From Variovorax sp. PAMC26660 (GTDB taxonomy: Bacteria > Pseudomonadota > Gammaproteobacteria > Burkholderiales > Burkholderiaceae_C): 64,000 nt of DNA. Made by a program: the position numbers and the translations under genes. Shown one piece after another: positions 36,550 through 44,913 of this stretch. Location: NCBI RefSeq assembly GCF_014302995.1, contig NZ_CP060295.1, forward strand, positions 186,001 to 250,000, read 5' to 3'. A model generated the notes under the pieces. That model was given only the letters and a program-made list of their open reading frames with translations, did not search any database and was not told the DNA's origin. How positions within the stretch are numbered: position 1 is the stretch's first letter; each line of letters starts with the position of its first letter.

Positions 36550-37737
36550 ATGAAGTTTCGCCCTGCCGCATTGGCGGCCCTCGCCCTGGCCGCACTCGCC
36601 GGCTGCAACAGCATGACCCCCACGGTGCCGCAGCGCCAACTGATGCTGGTCGCCAACGACGAAAAGCAGTCGTGGAACGACGCCGGCGGCGTGATCCTCG
36701 GGCCGATGGGGCGCGACACGGTGCAGGTGCTCGACATCGGCACCGACCCGCTGGCGCCCAAGGTCATCGGCACGCTGCAGCTCGACAACACCATCGCCGG
36801 TCCGCCGACCAACCTTGCGATCACGCCCGGTGAAACGCTGGCGCTGGTCGCCAATTCGCTCAACGTGGTTGAAGAGAACGGCGCGCGCAAGCAGGTGCCC
36901 GACAACCGCCTCTTCGTGATCGACCTGACGACCACGCCGCCCAGGCTGATCGACACGCTGCAGATCGGCAAGCAGCCCTCGGGCCTGTCGATCAACCGCG
37001 CGGGCAACCTCGCGCTAGTGGCCAACCGCGCCGACAACTCGGTCAGCGTGCTGCGCATCGCTGGCAAGAAAGTCACGCTGATCGACACCGTGGCCATGGG
37101 CGACTCGGTGGCGCATGTGCGCTTCACGCCCGATGGCAAGCGTGCGCTGGCGGCCAAGTTTCCGAGCCACAAGATCGCGCTGCTCGACGTGAACGGCGAG
37201 AAGGTCACTTACAACAAGGTCGACCTCGCGGCCGGCCTGTGGCCCTACAACGTGGACGTGACACCTGACGGCAAGCTCGCGCTGACGGCGGACAACGGCA
37301 ATTCGGGCGCGTCCGATGGCCAGATCGACACCGTGAGCGTGATCGACATGGAGGCCGCACCGCCGCGCGTGGTCGACAAGGTGGTGGTCGGCGACGGCCC
37401 CGAAGGCCTGGCCGTAAGCCCGACCGGCAAGCATGCCGTGGCGGTGATCCTGCGCGGCAGCAACGCGGCCAAGAACGCCTACTTCTACAACCGCAACGGC
37501 TCGGTCGTGCTGCTGAAGATCGACGGCAAGAAGGTTACGCGTGCCAACGAAGTCGAGGTGCGCGGCCTGCCCGAAGGCGCGGTGTGGAGCGCCGATGGAA
37601 AGTACCTCTACGTGGGCAACTTCATCGACCAGGACATCACGATCCTGCGGCTCGATGGCGAGGCGCTGGTGCCCACCGGCAAGTCATTCCCGCTGCAGGG
37701 GCATCCGGCCTCGATGCGCGGGACAATGACGCACTGA
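36550..37737 (+). CDS. YncE-like beta-propeller lipoprotein
   Basis: A 395-residue lipoprotein. The lipobox LAGC gives an acylated Cys19. A seven-bladed YVTN-type beta-propeller follows, with several repeats of the form SVSVLRIAGKKVTLIDTV and GxLALVANRAD. Such proteins can act as periplasmic or surface-exposed scaffolds, with quinoprotein-like folds but no cofactor site visible here. It is followed 25 bases later by a small membrane protein gene that could be a partner. Confidence 0.83.
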   Translation: MKFRPAALAALALAALAGCNSMTPTVPQRQLMLVANDEKQSWNDAGGVILGPMGRDTVQVLDIGTDPLAPKVIGTLQLDNTIAGPPTNLAITPGETLALVANSLNVVEENGARKQVPDNRLFVIDLTTTPPRLIDTLQIGKQPSGLSINRAGNLALVANRADNSVSVLRIAGKKVTLIDTVAMGDSVAHVRFTPDGKRALAAKFPSHKIALLDVNGEKVTYNKVDLAAGLWPYNVDVTPDGKLALTADNGNSGASDGQIDTVSVIDMEAAPPRVVDKVVVGDGPEGLAVSPTGKHAVAVILRGSNAAKNAYFYNRNGSVVLLKIDGKKVTRANEVEVRGLPEGAVWSADGKYLYVGNFIDQDITILRLDGEALVPTGKSFPLQGHPASMRGTMTH

Positions 37738-37762
37738 CCCACTCATCCCCGACGAAGAATCC

Positions 37763-37975
37763 ATGGCGCAACCCAAACGACAACTCCGCACGCTCGAACG
37801 CGGCATCCTCTGCCTGGTGATCGGCGTCGCCGTTCTGCTGGGGCCCCGCTTCCTGCAGGGCACGCGCTGGTTCGAGATGGTGGCGGGCGCCTACCTGGTC
37901 GGCTGGTTCGCGCTGGTGCTGGGGGCTGCGCTGATCGTGGTCGAGCTGGTCAAGCGCGGCAAGTCGCGCCAGTAG
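37763..37975 (+). CDS. Small two-helix membrane protein
   Basis: A 70-residue protein with two hydrophobic stretches, ILCLVIGVAVLLG (about 15-27) and MVAGAYLVGWFALVLGAALIVVELV (about 39-63), and basic ends. No family is recognised. It is 25 bases after the beta-propeller lipoprotein gene, so it may be its inner-membrane partner. The ATG is at 37763 and the small size fits a regulatory or assembly subunit. Confidence 0.7.
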   Translation: MAQPKRQLRTLERGILCLVIGVAVLLGPRFLQGTRWFEMVAGAYLVGWFALVLGAALIVVELVKRGKSRQ

Positions 37976-38002
37976 CAGGTACGAACGCGCGGCGAGACAG
38001 GC

Positions 38003-38911
38003 TCAAGCCTTCTTGCCGCGCAGCTTGCCGAAGAGTTCCACGCCCGCCAGCACGATGGCGCCGGCCACGAGGCCCACGCCTGCGTTCACGCCCATCGAGC
38101 CGAGCGTGCCGAACACGCCGCCCGTGGCCTTGGCCCAGTCTTCGATCGCATGGCCGAACGAGGGCACGCCGTGCACCAGGATGCCGCCGCCCACGAGGAA
38201 CATGGCCGCCGTGCCGGCAACCGACAGGCCCTTCATGAGCCAGGGCGCCGTGGCCAGGATGCTGCGGCCCAGGGCGCGTGCAGCCGCGCTGGCGCGCTGG
38301 CTCAGGTAGAGGCCCGCGTCGTCGAGCTTCACGATGCCGGCCACGAGGCCGTACACGCCGATGGTCATGATCAGCGCGATGCCTGCCAGCACGCTGAGCT
38401 GCGTGATGAAAGGCTGGCCCTGCACGGTGCCGAGCGTGATGGCGATGATTTCGGCCGAGAGAATGAAGTCGGTGCGCACCGCGCCCTTGATCTTTTCTTT
38501 TTCCACCGCGACCACGTCGACCGCAACATCGGCCACAGCCTTTTCGTGGCGTTCGGTGTCGGCCTCGTGTTCCTTCTTGTGCAGGAACTTGTGCGCGAGC
38601 TTTTCGGTGCCTTCGAAGCAGAGAAAAGCGCCACCCACCATCAGCAGCGGCGTCACCAGCCAGGGCAGCCAGGTGCCGATGGCCAGCGCCGCGGGCACCA
38701 GGATGAGCTTGTTGACGAACGAGCCCTTGCACACCGCCCACACCACCGGAATCTCGCGCTCGGCCCTGACGCCGGACACCTGCTGCGCATTGAGCGCCAG
38801 GTCGTCGCCCAGCACACCGGCCGTCTTCTTGGCGGCCACTTTGGTAAGGATCGACACATCGTCAAGGACGGTCGCGATGTCGTCGAGCAGCAGGAGCAGG
38901 CTGGTGGCCAT
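38003..38911 (-). CDS. DUF808 (YedI-like) inner-membrane protein
   Basis: A 302-residue protein with several membrane segments. The N-terminus MATSLLLLLDDIATVLDDV and the LVTPLLMVGGAFLCFEGTEKL stretch are typical of DUF808, and KGAVRTDFILSAEIIAITLGTV is well conserved. The E. coli homologue is YedI; function unknown. An acidic and basic loop (HKKEHEADTERHEKA) separates the halves. ATG 38911 is preferred over TTG 38917. It converges on the small membrane gene. Confidence 0.9.
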   Translation of the reverse strand: MATSLLLLLDDIATVLDDVSILTKVAAKKTAGVLGDDLALNAQQVSGVRAEREIPVVWAVCKGSFVNKLILVPAALAIGTWLPWLVTPLLMVGGAFLCFEGTEKLAHKFLHKKEHEADTERHEKAVADVAVDVVAVEKEKIKGAVRTDFILSAEIIAITLGTVQGQPFITQLSVLAGIALIMTIGVYGLVAGIVKLDDAGLYLSQRASAAARALGRSILATAPWLMKGLSVAGTAAMFLVGGGILVHGVPSFGHAIEDWAKATGGVFGTLGSMGVNAGVGLVAGAIVLAGVELFGKLRGKKA

Positions 38912-39027
38912 GGGCAAGGAAGGGGCAGAAAAGAAGCGGCGAGCTTATCCGCAGCCGCCGGCCACCCCGGCAATAACCGTACGCCCCCGCCCCGAACGCG
39001 GGGCCGGATGCGGAATTTATTTGCGGA

Positions 39028-39705
39028 TCAGAGCGCGCTGAGCGCGATCGCCAGCATGGCGGCCAGCGAGGCGCCGAACAGCGCCAGCCCCACGCGGCGG
39101 CGGTGCGTGAGCATCCACAGCGCCACGCCCGAGAGCGACAGGAAGATCAGGCTGCCGGCCAGCGTGTCGACCAGCAAAATCCACGGCAGCGGCATGCCGC
39201 CGCCCTTGTGCATGTTGGTGAGCGTGGCGACAAAGCCGTTGTGCGTGGTGTTCACACCGACCGAGCGATTGCCCTGCCAGTACTCGGCCTGCACCACTTC
39301 GTTCGGGCCGCCGAAATTGAACAGCCAGTGCGCCGGCTGCGTGAGCGCCGGGGCACTCTTGTCGCTCTTGTCGGCCCAGGCCACCGGCTTGGCCGGCTCG
39401 ATGCGCGTGGAATTGGGCGGCCCGCTCATGCGCAGCGCGCCCTGCAGCCATTGGCTCATGGCCTCGGGCGTTTCGGGCACCGGGTCGGGCAGCGCCAGTT
39501 GGGCGCGGGTGCGCTCCTGGGCCTGCGGCAGCTTCAACACATTGCGGTGGTTGAGCCAGATGCCGCTGAAACCGAACAGCAACCCGAGCACCGCGCCCCA
39601 CAGCCCGAACCAGCCGTGGGTGCGGCGAATCCATTGCACGATGGTCGTGCGGCGCTGGTGGGCCCGCACGCGTGCGGTGTGGCCGAGGCTGCTGTCGCGG
39701 TCCAT
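39028..39705 (-). CDS. PepSY-associated membrane protein
   Basis: A 225-residue protein with an N-terminal membrane helix (FGLWGAVLGLLFGFSGIWL), a central periplasmic part with WLFNFGGPNEV and HKGGGMP, and two C-terminal helices (ILLVDTLAGSLIFLSLSGVALWML). It resembles the PepSY-TM proteins often associated with iron or heme uptake, but no siderophore gene is nearby. Its ATG overlaps the GNAT stop in TGATG, so translation is coupled. Confidence 0.8.
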   Translation of the reverse strand: MDRDSSLGHTARVRAHQRRTTIVQWIRRTHGWFGLWGAVLGLLFGFSGIWLNHRNVLKLPQAQERTRAQLALPDPVPETPEAMSQWLQGALRMSGPPNSTRIEPAKPVAWADKSDKSAPALTQPAHWLFNFGGPNEVVQAEYWQGNRSVGVNTTHNGFVATLTNMHKGGGMPLPWILLVDTLAGSLIFLSLSGVALWMLTHRRRVGLALFGASLAAMLAIALSAL

Positions 39706-40223
39706 CAGGCGACGGTGCGCTTGAGGCGGATTTCTTCCACGCGCACGGTGCCCAGTGCGGTGGTCTTGGCGGTCTTCATCTCGCGCTTGAAGCCGGCGAG
39801 TTCATGGAAGCGCATGGCGCGGTCGTTGCGGATGGGCACCCAGATGGTGACCGTGCTGCAGCCTTCTTCTTCCAGGCCTTCGCGCGCGGCGTCCCACAGG
39901 GCCACGCCGACGCCCTTGCCCCAGTGTTCGGGCTTGACGTAGATGGCCCAGATTTCACCCGTGGTGGGCGGCGTCTTGGGGTCGCGCGAGCGGTCGAAAC
40001 CGACAAAGCCGACGATTTCGCTGCCCAGCACGGCCACGCGCACCTGCGGCTCGCTGTATTCGATGGCTTCGCGCCACTTGGCTTCGCGCGAGGCGGGAGC
40101 GATGACGCGCAGGTCTTCTTCGGAGAGGATGCCTTCGTAGGCGGCCTTGGCGGCCAGGGCATGGACTTCGGCGACGGCCTTGGCGTCGCGCAGGGTGGCG
40201 GGGCGAACTTCGTAATCTGACAT
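39705..40223 (-). CDS. GNAT-family N-acetyltransferase
   Basis: A 172-residue acetyltransferase. The acetyl-CoA site [16 protein letters not shown] is typical, and [13 protein letters not shown] forms the C-terminal motif. [13 protein letters not shown] also matches phosphinothricin/ribosomal-type acetyltransferases, but the acceptor is unknown. Its stop overlaps the start of the PepSY-associated gene, and it is divergent from the small basic protein at 40309. Confidence 0.9.
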   Translation of the reverse strand: MSDYEVRPATLRDAKAVAEVHALAAKAAYEGILSEEDLRVIAPASREAKWREAIEYSEPQVRVAVLGSEIVGFVGFDRSRDPKTPPTTGEIWAIYVKPEHWGKGVGVALWDAAREGLEEEGCSTVTIWVPIRNDRAMRFHELAGFKREMKTAKTTALGTVRVEEIRLKRTVA

Positions 40224-40308
40224 GGATGCGGGGGAATCAATGGAACCTCGTATTGTCGCCGCACCGCTAAACTGCCCGGTGTATCCGTCGTATCAACAGG
40301 AGAAATAC

Positions 40309-40458
40309 ATGGCCAAGAGTCAGCAACGCAGCACCAAGGAAGCGAAGAAACCGAAGAAGGACACCTCGCCACCGAAGCCCGTGGGCACGGGCGGCATCGA
40401 GCCGGTCCGCACGATCACCACCGCGGTGATTCCGCGCGGCAAGCTCAAGAACAAGTGA
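40309..40458 (+). CDS. Small basic protein (49 residues)
   Basis: A 49-residue lysine-rich protein ([21 protein letters not shown]), with a Pro-rich middle and the ending [13 protein letters not shown]. There is no family that I recognise. An AGGAG site 8 bases upstream of the ATG supports real translation. The stop overlaps the next start in GTGA, so it is coupled with the VF530-like gene. It may bind nucleic acid. Confidence 0.72.
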   Translation: MAKSQQRSTKEAKKPKKDTSPPKPVGTGGIEPVRTITTAVIPRGKLKNK

Positions 40459-40751
40459 CCGACGAGACGCCAGCGCCAGGCAAGCCGATCCAGCCCCGGA
40501 ACCCGTTGCACGGGCTCACGCTGGAGGCCATCGTGACGGCGCTGGCCGACTACTACGGATGGGAGCACCTGGGCGAGCTGGTGCCCATCCGCTGCTTTGC
40601 GATCGACCCGAGCGTGGGCTCCAGCCTGAAGTTCCTGCGCAAGACACCCTGGGCGCGCGAGAAGGTCGAGAGCCTCTATCTCTTCATGCTGCGCGAGCAA
40701 CGCCGCGAACAGCAGCAGCAACAACCCCCGCAAGACCCGCAGCAACCGTGA
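40455..40751 (+). CDS. VF530/DUF2132 family DNA-binding-like protein
   Basis: A 98-residue protein. [22 protein letters not shown] is the family start, and [24 protein letters not shown] is the second conserved stretch. VF530 from Vibrio is a small helical protein with DNA-binding-like fold. A Gln-rich tail follows. It starts with a GTG in a GTGA overlap with the small basic gene. The stop overlaps an in-frame GTG of the ferredoxin gene. Confidence 0.85.
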   Translation: MTDETPAPGKPIQPRNPLHGLTLEAIVTALADYYGWEHLGELVPIRCFAIDPSVGSSLKFLRKTPWAREKVESLYLFMLREQRREQQQQQPPQDPQQP

Positions 40752-40753
40752 CG

Positions 40754-41035
40754 ATGAGGGTCCGACTCGAACCATCCGGGCTGGACTTCGAGACCGAAGC
40801 CGGCACCACGCTCCTGAAGGCCGCCGAAGCGGCCGGCATCGAGCTGCCGAGTTCGTGCCGCAACGGCACCTGCCGCACCTGCATCTGCCAGCGGCTGTCC
40901 GGCGAAACGCGCCACATCATCGAATGGCCCGGCCTGAGCGCCGATGAAAAGGACGAGGGCTGGATTCTTCCCTGCGTGGCCGAGGCGCTGAGCGACCTCG
41001 TGCTCGACGTGCCGAAGGCGTTCTCGGTTTTCTAG
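40754..41035 (+). CDS. Plant-type [2Fe-2S] ferredoxin
   Basis: A 93-residue ferredoxin. The cluster cysteines follow the pattern CRNGTCRTC with the fourth in ILPCVAEAL (C-x4-C-x2-C and C). ATG 40754 is given; GTG 40748 overlaps the VF530 stop in GTGA and is equally plausible. Electron partner unknown. It ends overlapping the convergent MFS gene by 4 bases. Confidence 0.88.
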   Translation: MRVRLEPSGLDFETEAGTTLLKAAEAAGIELPSSCRNGTCRTCICQRLSGETRHIIEWPGLSADEKDEGWILPCVAEALSDLVLDVPKAFSVF

Positions 41036-42351
41036 GCCGTTCCGGGCGATTTGACGGCGGCGGCGGGCATTGCCACCACCATCCGGTCCCGCTGCGCCAG
41101 CGACGGGAACAGCCGGAACCAGGTCAGCGCCACCAGCACAGTTCCCACACCACCCACGACCACCGAGCCGACCGGCCCAAGCAATGCGGCCGTGGCGCCT
41201 GACTCGAATTCGCCAAGCTGGTTGCTGGCACCGATGAAGATCGAATTGACCGCGCTCACCCGCCCGCGCATGGCGTCGGGCGTTTCGAGCTGCACCAGCG
41301 TCTGGCGGATCACCACGTTGACCATGTCGGCCCCACCGGACACCGCCAGCGCAATCAGGGAGACGACAAAGCTCTTCGACAGGCCGAACACCACCATGCA
41401 CAGGCCGAACAGCGCAATCGCCATCAGCAACGTGCGTCCGATGTGGCGCTCGACTGGCCGCCGCGTGAGCGCGATCGACATCACCAGCGCGCCGACCGCG
41501 GGCGCGCCGCGCAGCAGGCCCAACCCCCACGGCCCCGTGTGCAGGATGTCCTTGGCATAGATCGGCAGCAGCGCCACGGCACCACCGAGCAGCACCGCGA
41601 ACAGGTCCAGCGAGACGGCACCCAGCACGGGCTTGCGTTTCCAGATGAAGTCGACGCCCGCGAACACGGTGGCCAGCGTGACCGGCTCGCGTGCGGCCGG
41701 CGTGTAGGCATAGCGCAGCCGCAGCACCAGCGCGCAGGCCACGGCGAAGAAGGCCACGCTGGCGCCGTAAACCACCGCCATGCCCGCCACGAACAGCAGC
41801 CCGCCGAGCGCGGGCCCGCCGATGATCGCGCCCTGCATGCCGGCCGAGCTGAAGGCCATCGCGCGCGCCAGCATGGTCGGCGGCACCAGCAGTGGGGTCA
41901 GCGCCTGCTGCGCGGGCATCTGGAAGGCGCGCACCGCCCCCAGCACCAGCGACAGGCCCAGCAGCAGGCCGCGTGTGTCGTGCTTCTCCTGCACCGCCAG
42001 CAGCAGCACCAGCGCCACCAGCCCCTGTACCGCGAAACAGGCGGCCACGATGCGACCGCGATGGTGGCGATCGACGATGTGGCCGGCCAGCAGCGCCAGC
42101 AGCAGCGCGGGCACGAACTGGTAAAGGCCCACGAGGCCCAAATCCCAGGCGCTGCCGGTGAGTTCGTACATGTGCCAGCCGATGGCCACCAGCAGCATCT
42201 GCGAAGCAGCCGTGCCAAAGAGCCGCGCCGTCCACATCTGCATGAACGGGCGCTCGCGCGTCAGGTCGGAAAAGCTCGGCGAAGGGAGATTGCCGGGCGC
42301 AATGGCGGCGGCGTCTGGAGAGGGGGAAGAGGCTGGGGCAGGGCCGGACAT
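41032..42351 (-). CDS. MFS transporter, EntS/DHA3-like
   Basis: A 439-residue transporter with about twelve hydrophobic segments. The N-terminal FMQMWTARLFGTAASQMLLVAIGWHMYEL and the middle GHIVDRHHRGRIVAACFAVQGLVAL match the EntS-like MFS_3 group, which exports siderophores or drugs. The first 30 residues are a low-complexity Pro/Ala/Ser tail. The substrate is unknown. It is divergent from the pseudouridine synthase gene. Confidence 0.88.
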   Translation of the reverse strand: MSGPAPASSPSPDAAAIAPGNLPSPSFSDLTRERPFMQMWTARLFGTAASQMLLVAIGWHMYELTGSAWDLGLVGLYQFVPALLLALLAGHIVDRHHRGRIVAACFAVQGLVALVLLLAVQEKHDTRGLLLGLSLVLGAVRAFQMPAQQALTPLLVPPTMLARAMAFSSAGMQGAIIGGPALGGLLFVAGMAVVYGASVAFFAVACALVLRLRYAYTPAAREPVTLATVFAGVDFIWKRKPVLGAVSLDLFAVLLGGAVALLPIYAKDILHTGPWGLGLLRGAPAVGALVMSIALTRRPVERHIGRTLLMAIALFGLCMVVFGLSKSFVVSLIALAVSGGADMVNVVIRQTLVQLETPDAMRGRVSAVNSIFIGASNQLGEFESGATAALLGPVGSVVVGGVGTVLVALTWFRLFPSLAQRDRMVVAMPAAAVKSPGTA

Positions 42352-42450
42352 TCGTTCGAGGATAGCCGAGGCTCCATGAGCAGGGCATGAGCGGGCATGA
42401 GCGCCCCGCCCTGCCCCTGGGAACGCGGCTCTCTAAACTCGGCGGCATCC

Positions 42451-43125
42451 ATGACCGTGCCACCGCTTCTGCAACCGATCCACGAAGACCCGTTCCTGCT
42501 GGTGCTCGACAAGCCCGCCGGCCTGCTCTGCGTGCCCGGCCGCGGCGACGACAAGCAGGACTGCCTGAGCGCACGCGCCTTGCGGCAATGGCCCGATGCG
42601 CTGATCGTGCATCGCCTCGACATGGGCACCAGCGGCCTTGTGGTGATGGCGCGCGGCGTCGAGATGCAGCGCGCACTGAGCGCAGCCTTCGCCGAGCGCC
42701 GGGTGCACAAGCGCTACGAAGCGATCGTCGACGGACGCATGTCGCTGCGCGAGGACTGGTCGCTGATCGACGCGCCGCTGATGGCCGACTGGCCGCGCCG
42801 TCCGCTGCAAAAAACCGATCCGGACGGAAAACCCAGCATCACGCGCTGGCGTGCGCTGGCTTCAACGACGCCGCTCGATGAACCCGAAGCCACGCATGTG
42901 TTGCTGGAGCCGCTGACCGGCCGTACCCATCAATTGCGCGTGCATCTCTTGTCGATCGGGCATCCGATCCTCGGCGATGCGCTGTACGGCGATGCCGCAG
43001 TGCAGGCGCGTGCTCCGCGCCTGCTGTTGCATGCGAGCGAACTGGGTTTCGTGCACCCGGTGACGCAGCAAGACCTTCGATGGAAGAGCCCGCCCGGCTT
43101 TTCTCTTGCGCTGCTCAGCCCTTGA
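42451..43125 (+). CDS. RluA-family pseudouridine synthase
   Basis: A 224-residue enzyme that isomerises uridine in RNA. The catalytic Asp57 lies in HRLDMGTSG. The motifs LLVLDKPAGLLCVPG, KRYEAIVDG and TGRTHQLRVHLLSIGHPILGD are conserved. There is no S4 domain. ATG 42451 is preferred to 42397, since the core begins there. It may modify 23S rRNA or tRNA; the exact site cannot be told. It overlaps the convergent UspA gene by 11 bases. Confidence 0.93.
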   Translation: MTVPPLLQPIHEDPFLLVLDKPAGLLCVPGRGDDKQDCLSARALRQWPDALIVHRLDMGTSGLVVMARGVEMQRALSAAFAERRVHKRYEAIVDGRMSLREDWSLIDAPLMADWPRRPLQKTDPDGKPSITRWRALASTTPLDEPEATHVLLEPLTGRTHQLRVHLLSIGHPILGDALYGDAAVQARAPRLLLHASELGFVHPVTQQDLRWKSPPGFSLALLSP

Positions 43126-43552
43126 CGACCAGCACCGGCATGTTCGCGTCCTGCAGCACGCGCTGCGTCACGCTGCCGAGCAGCAGTTTCTCGATGCCGC
43201 TGCGGCCATGCGACCCCATCACGATCAGGTCGGCTGCAATGGCGATGGCGGTGTCGACGATGCCTTCGTGCACCACGTGGCCGTCGATCACACGCTGGTC
43301 GCTGTGCAGGCCCTCGGCCGCCAGCGCCGCGACGCCGCGTGCCAGGGCTGCATTGGCGCTCGCCGTGGCGGCAGCCAGGTATTCGTTCTGGCCGAGCGCG
43401 TAGTCCGCGCCCACGCCGATGAAGGGGTAGTTGTCGATCACGTGAATCAACGTGATGCGGCTTCCAAAGGCCAACGCCAGGCCACTGGCCTTGCTGACCG
43501 CGAGCATGGAAGTTTCGGAGCCGTCGATGGGTACCAGGATGTGATTGAACAT
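43115..43552 (-). CDS. Universal stress protein (UspA) family
   Basis: A 145-residue UspA domain. The start MFNHILVPIDGSETS and the ATP-binding loop GSHGRSGIEKLLLGSVTQ (G-x2-G-x9-G-S) are both complete, so it belongs to the nucleotide-binding class. It probably supports survival under starvation or oxidative stress. It overlaps the pseudouridine-synthase end by 11 bases. Confidence 0.93.
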   Translation of the reverse strand: MFNHILVPIDGSETSMLAVSKASGLALAFGSRITLIHVIDNYPFIGVGADYALGQNEYLAAATASANAALARGVAALAAEGLHSDQRVIDGHVVHEGIVDTAIAIAADLIVMGSHGRSGIEKLLLGSVTQRVLQDANMPVLVVKG

Positions 43553-43692
43553 GGCGGACCTCGCTTTCGTTCGCAGACAGACACGGCTCGATCTCGAGCC
43601 GGGCCCCGAATTTAACCTCTGTTCCCAAGGGTGGCTGTAGGACTCCAGCCAGCGACGGCGCACGGCTTGCGTGCGCATGCCGCGCAGAGGGT

Positions 43693-44448
43693 TTATTCCC
43701 CCTGGAAACCCTTGGCGCGGCAGGTGACCACGAGCGTGTCGCGCCATCCGTCGCCGCCCTCTTCCATCGGCTGGATCGGCGTCGATTCGTGAATCACACG
43801 TGCGTCGTCGAGCACCAGCAGCGTCCACGGCTCGGTCATGGTGAAGCGTTCGCCGCGGCGGCCGTTGGCCTCGAACACGCGCGTTTCGCCGCCCTTGATG
43901 CCCTGGCGCCCGACCAGCGCCACCGCGACCAGATCGACGCCATCGCGATGCGCACCTTCCGGCGTCGGGCGGCCGATGCCGCCGGCGGTGTCGATGCGGA
44001 ACTGGTGCGCCTCGACGTACCAGCGCTGCGGTGCACCGCGCATGTCGCTGCTGGCCTTGCCGAGCTGCTGCAGCAGCCGCTGCCACACCGGCTGTGCCAC
44101 CGTGGCGTCCAGCATCGGCGCAAACCAGCGCTGCATGCCGCCGTGCAGCGCGTTGTACTCCACCGGCTGCCAGTGCGCGCGATGCGGCACTTGCTGCAGC
44201 GTGGCGTGGTCGTCGGCCTCGACGGTGAAGCAGGCATGGCGCCGCGTGCGATAGCGGCCGCCGTCCTTCAGGTAGTCGTCGGGCGGCAGATCGTTCCAGT
44301 CCGCATGCAGTGCGTTGAGTTGCGCGAGCGGCACGCCGAGCCAGTCGGACACGCCTTGCGGGCTCAGCACAGCATAACCCTGCTCGCGCAATGCGGCGGG
44401 CAGTTCGGCGGGGTTGATGAAGGGCGGGGTGAATGCGGCCGTTGTCAC
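43693..44448 (-). CDS. 2-oxoglutarate/Fe(II) dioxygenase family (2OG-Fe_Oxy_2)
   Basis: A 251-residue protein of the family that includes amino-acid hydroxylases such as isoleucine dioxygenase. The iron triad is His167, Asp169 (GAHRDGVD) and His220 (RVIHES). An Arg further on (GWRDTLVVTC) could bind 2-oxoglutarate. The substrate is unknown; a free amino acid is a fair guess. It overlaps the DUF427 gene in ATGA, so the two are probably translated together. Confidence 0.85.
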   Translation of the reverse strand: MTTAAFTPPFINPAELPAALREQGYAVLSPQGVSDWLGVPLAQLNALHADWNDLPPDDYLKDGGRYRTRRHACFTVEADDHATLQQVPHRAHWQPVEYNALHGGMQRWFAPMLDATVAQPVWQRLLQQLGKASSDMRGAPQRWYVEAHQFRIDTAGGIGRPTPEGAHRDGVDLVAVALVGRQGIKGGETRVFEANGRRGERFTMTEPWTLLVLDDARVIHESTPIQPMEEGGDGWRDTLVVTCRAKGFQGE

Positions 44449-44726
44449 GCGGCGACCTTCACGTCCTTCCAGAACGCGACGCGGTCGCGAATTTCCTCGG
44501 CTTCGGGCTTCGGGTCGGCGTAGTACCAGGCGGCGTCGGTGTTGAGCTCGCCATTGACCAGCAGCGAGTAATAGCTCGCGGTGCCCTTCCAGGGGCAGGT
44601 GGTCTTGTGGTTGCTGAAGGTGACGTGATCGCGATTGAGCGAACTCATCGGGAAATAGTGGTTGCCTTCGACGAGCACGGTGTCGTCGCTATCGGCGATG
44701 GTGACGCCGTTCCAGGTTGCTTTCAT
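44445..44726 (-). CDS. DUF427 family protein
   Basis: A 93-residue protein of the DUF427 beta-tent family. VLVEGNHYFP, TTCPWKGTASYYSLLV and AAWYYADPKPEAEEIRDRVAFW are signature stretches. Some members share biology with nucleotide or ligand binding, but function is unknown. It is first in the transcript and its stop overlaps the start of the dioxygenase gene. The 187 bases upstream, to the repeat element, hold nothing that I can identify. Confidence 0.9.
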   Translation of the reverse strand: MKATWNGVTIADSDDTVLVEGNHYFPMSSLNRDHVTFSNHKTTCPWKGTASYYSLLVNGELNTDAAWYYADPKPEAEEIRDRVAFWKDVKVAA

Positions 44727-44913
44727 GGTCTTGGTCTCCAGAGGGAGGGAGTGCTGCGCGTCAGCGCAGGTGGCGGGGGCGCTGGCCGTTGCGCTGCCGC
44801 ACGGGGCTGGGGGGTATTGTGCCGTTGCTTGTGGTGGTCATTTTTTTCAGGGCGATATGGGCACTATTGCTTTGTTTGTTTTCTGAAGCTGGGAGTTTGT
44901 TTTTCCGGTCGAA

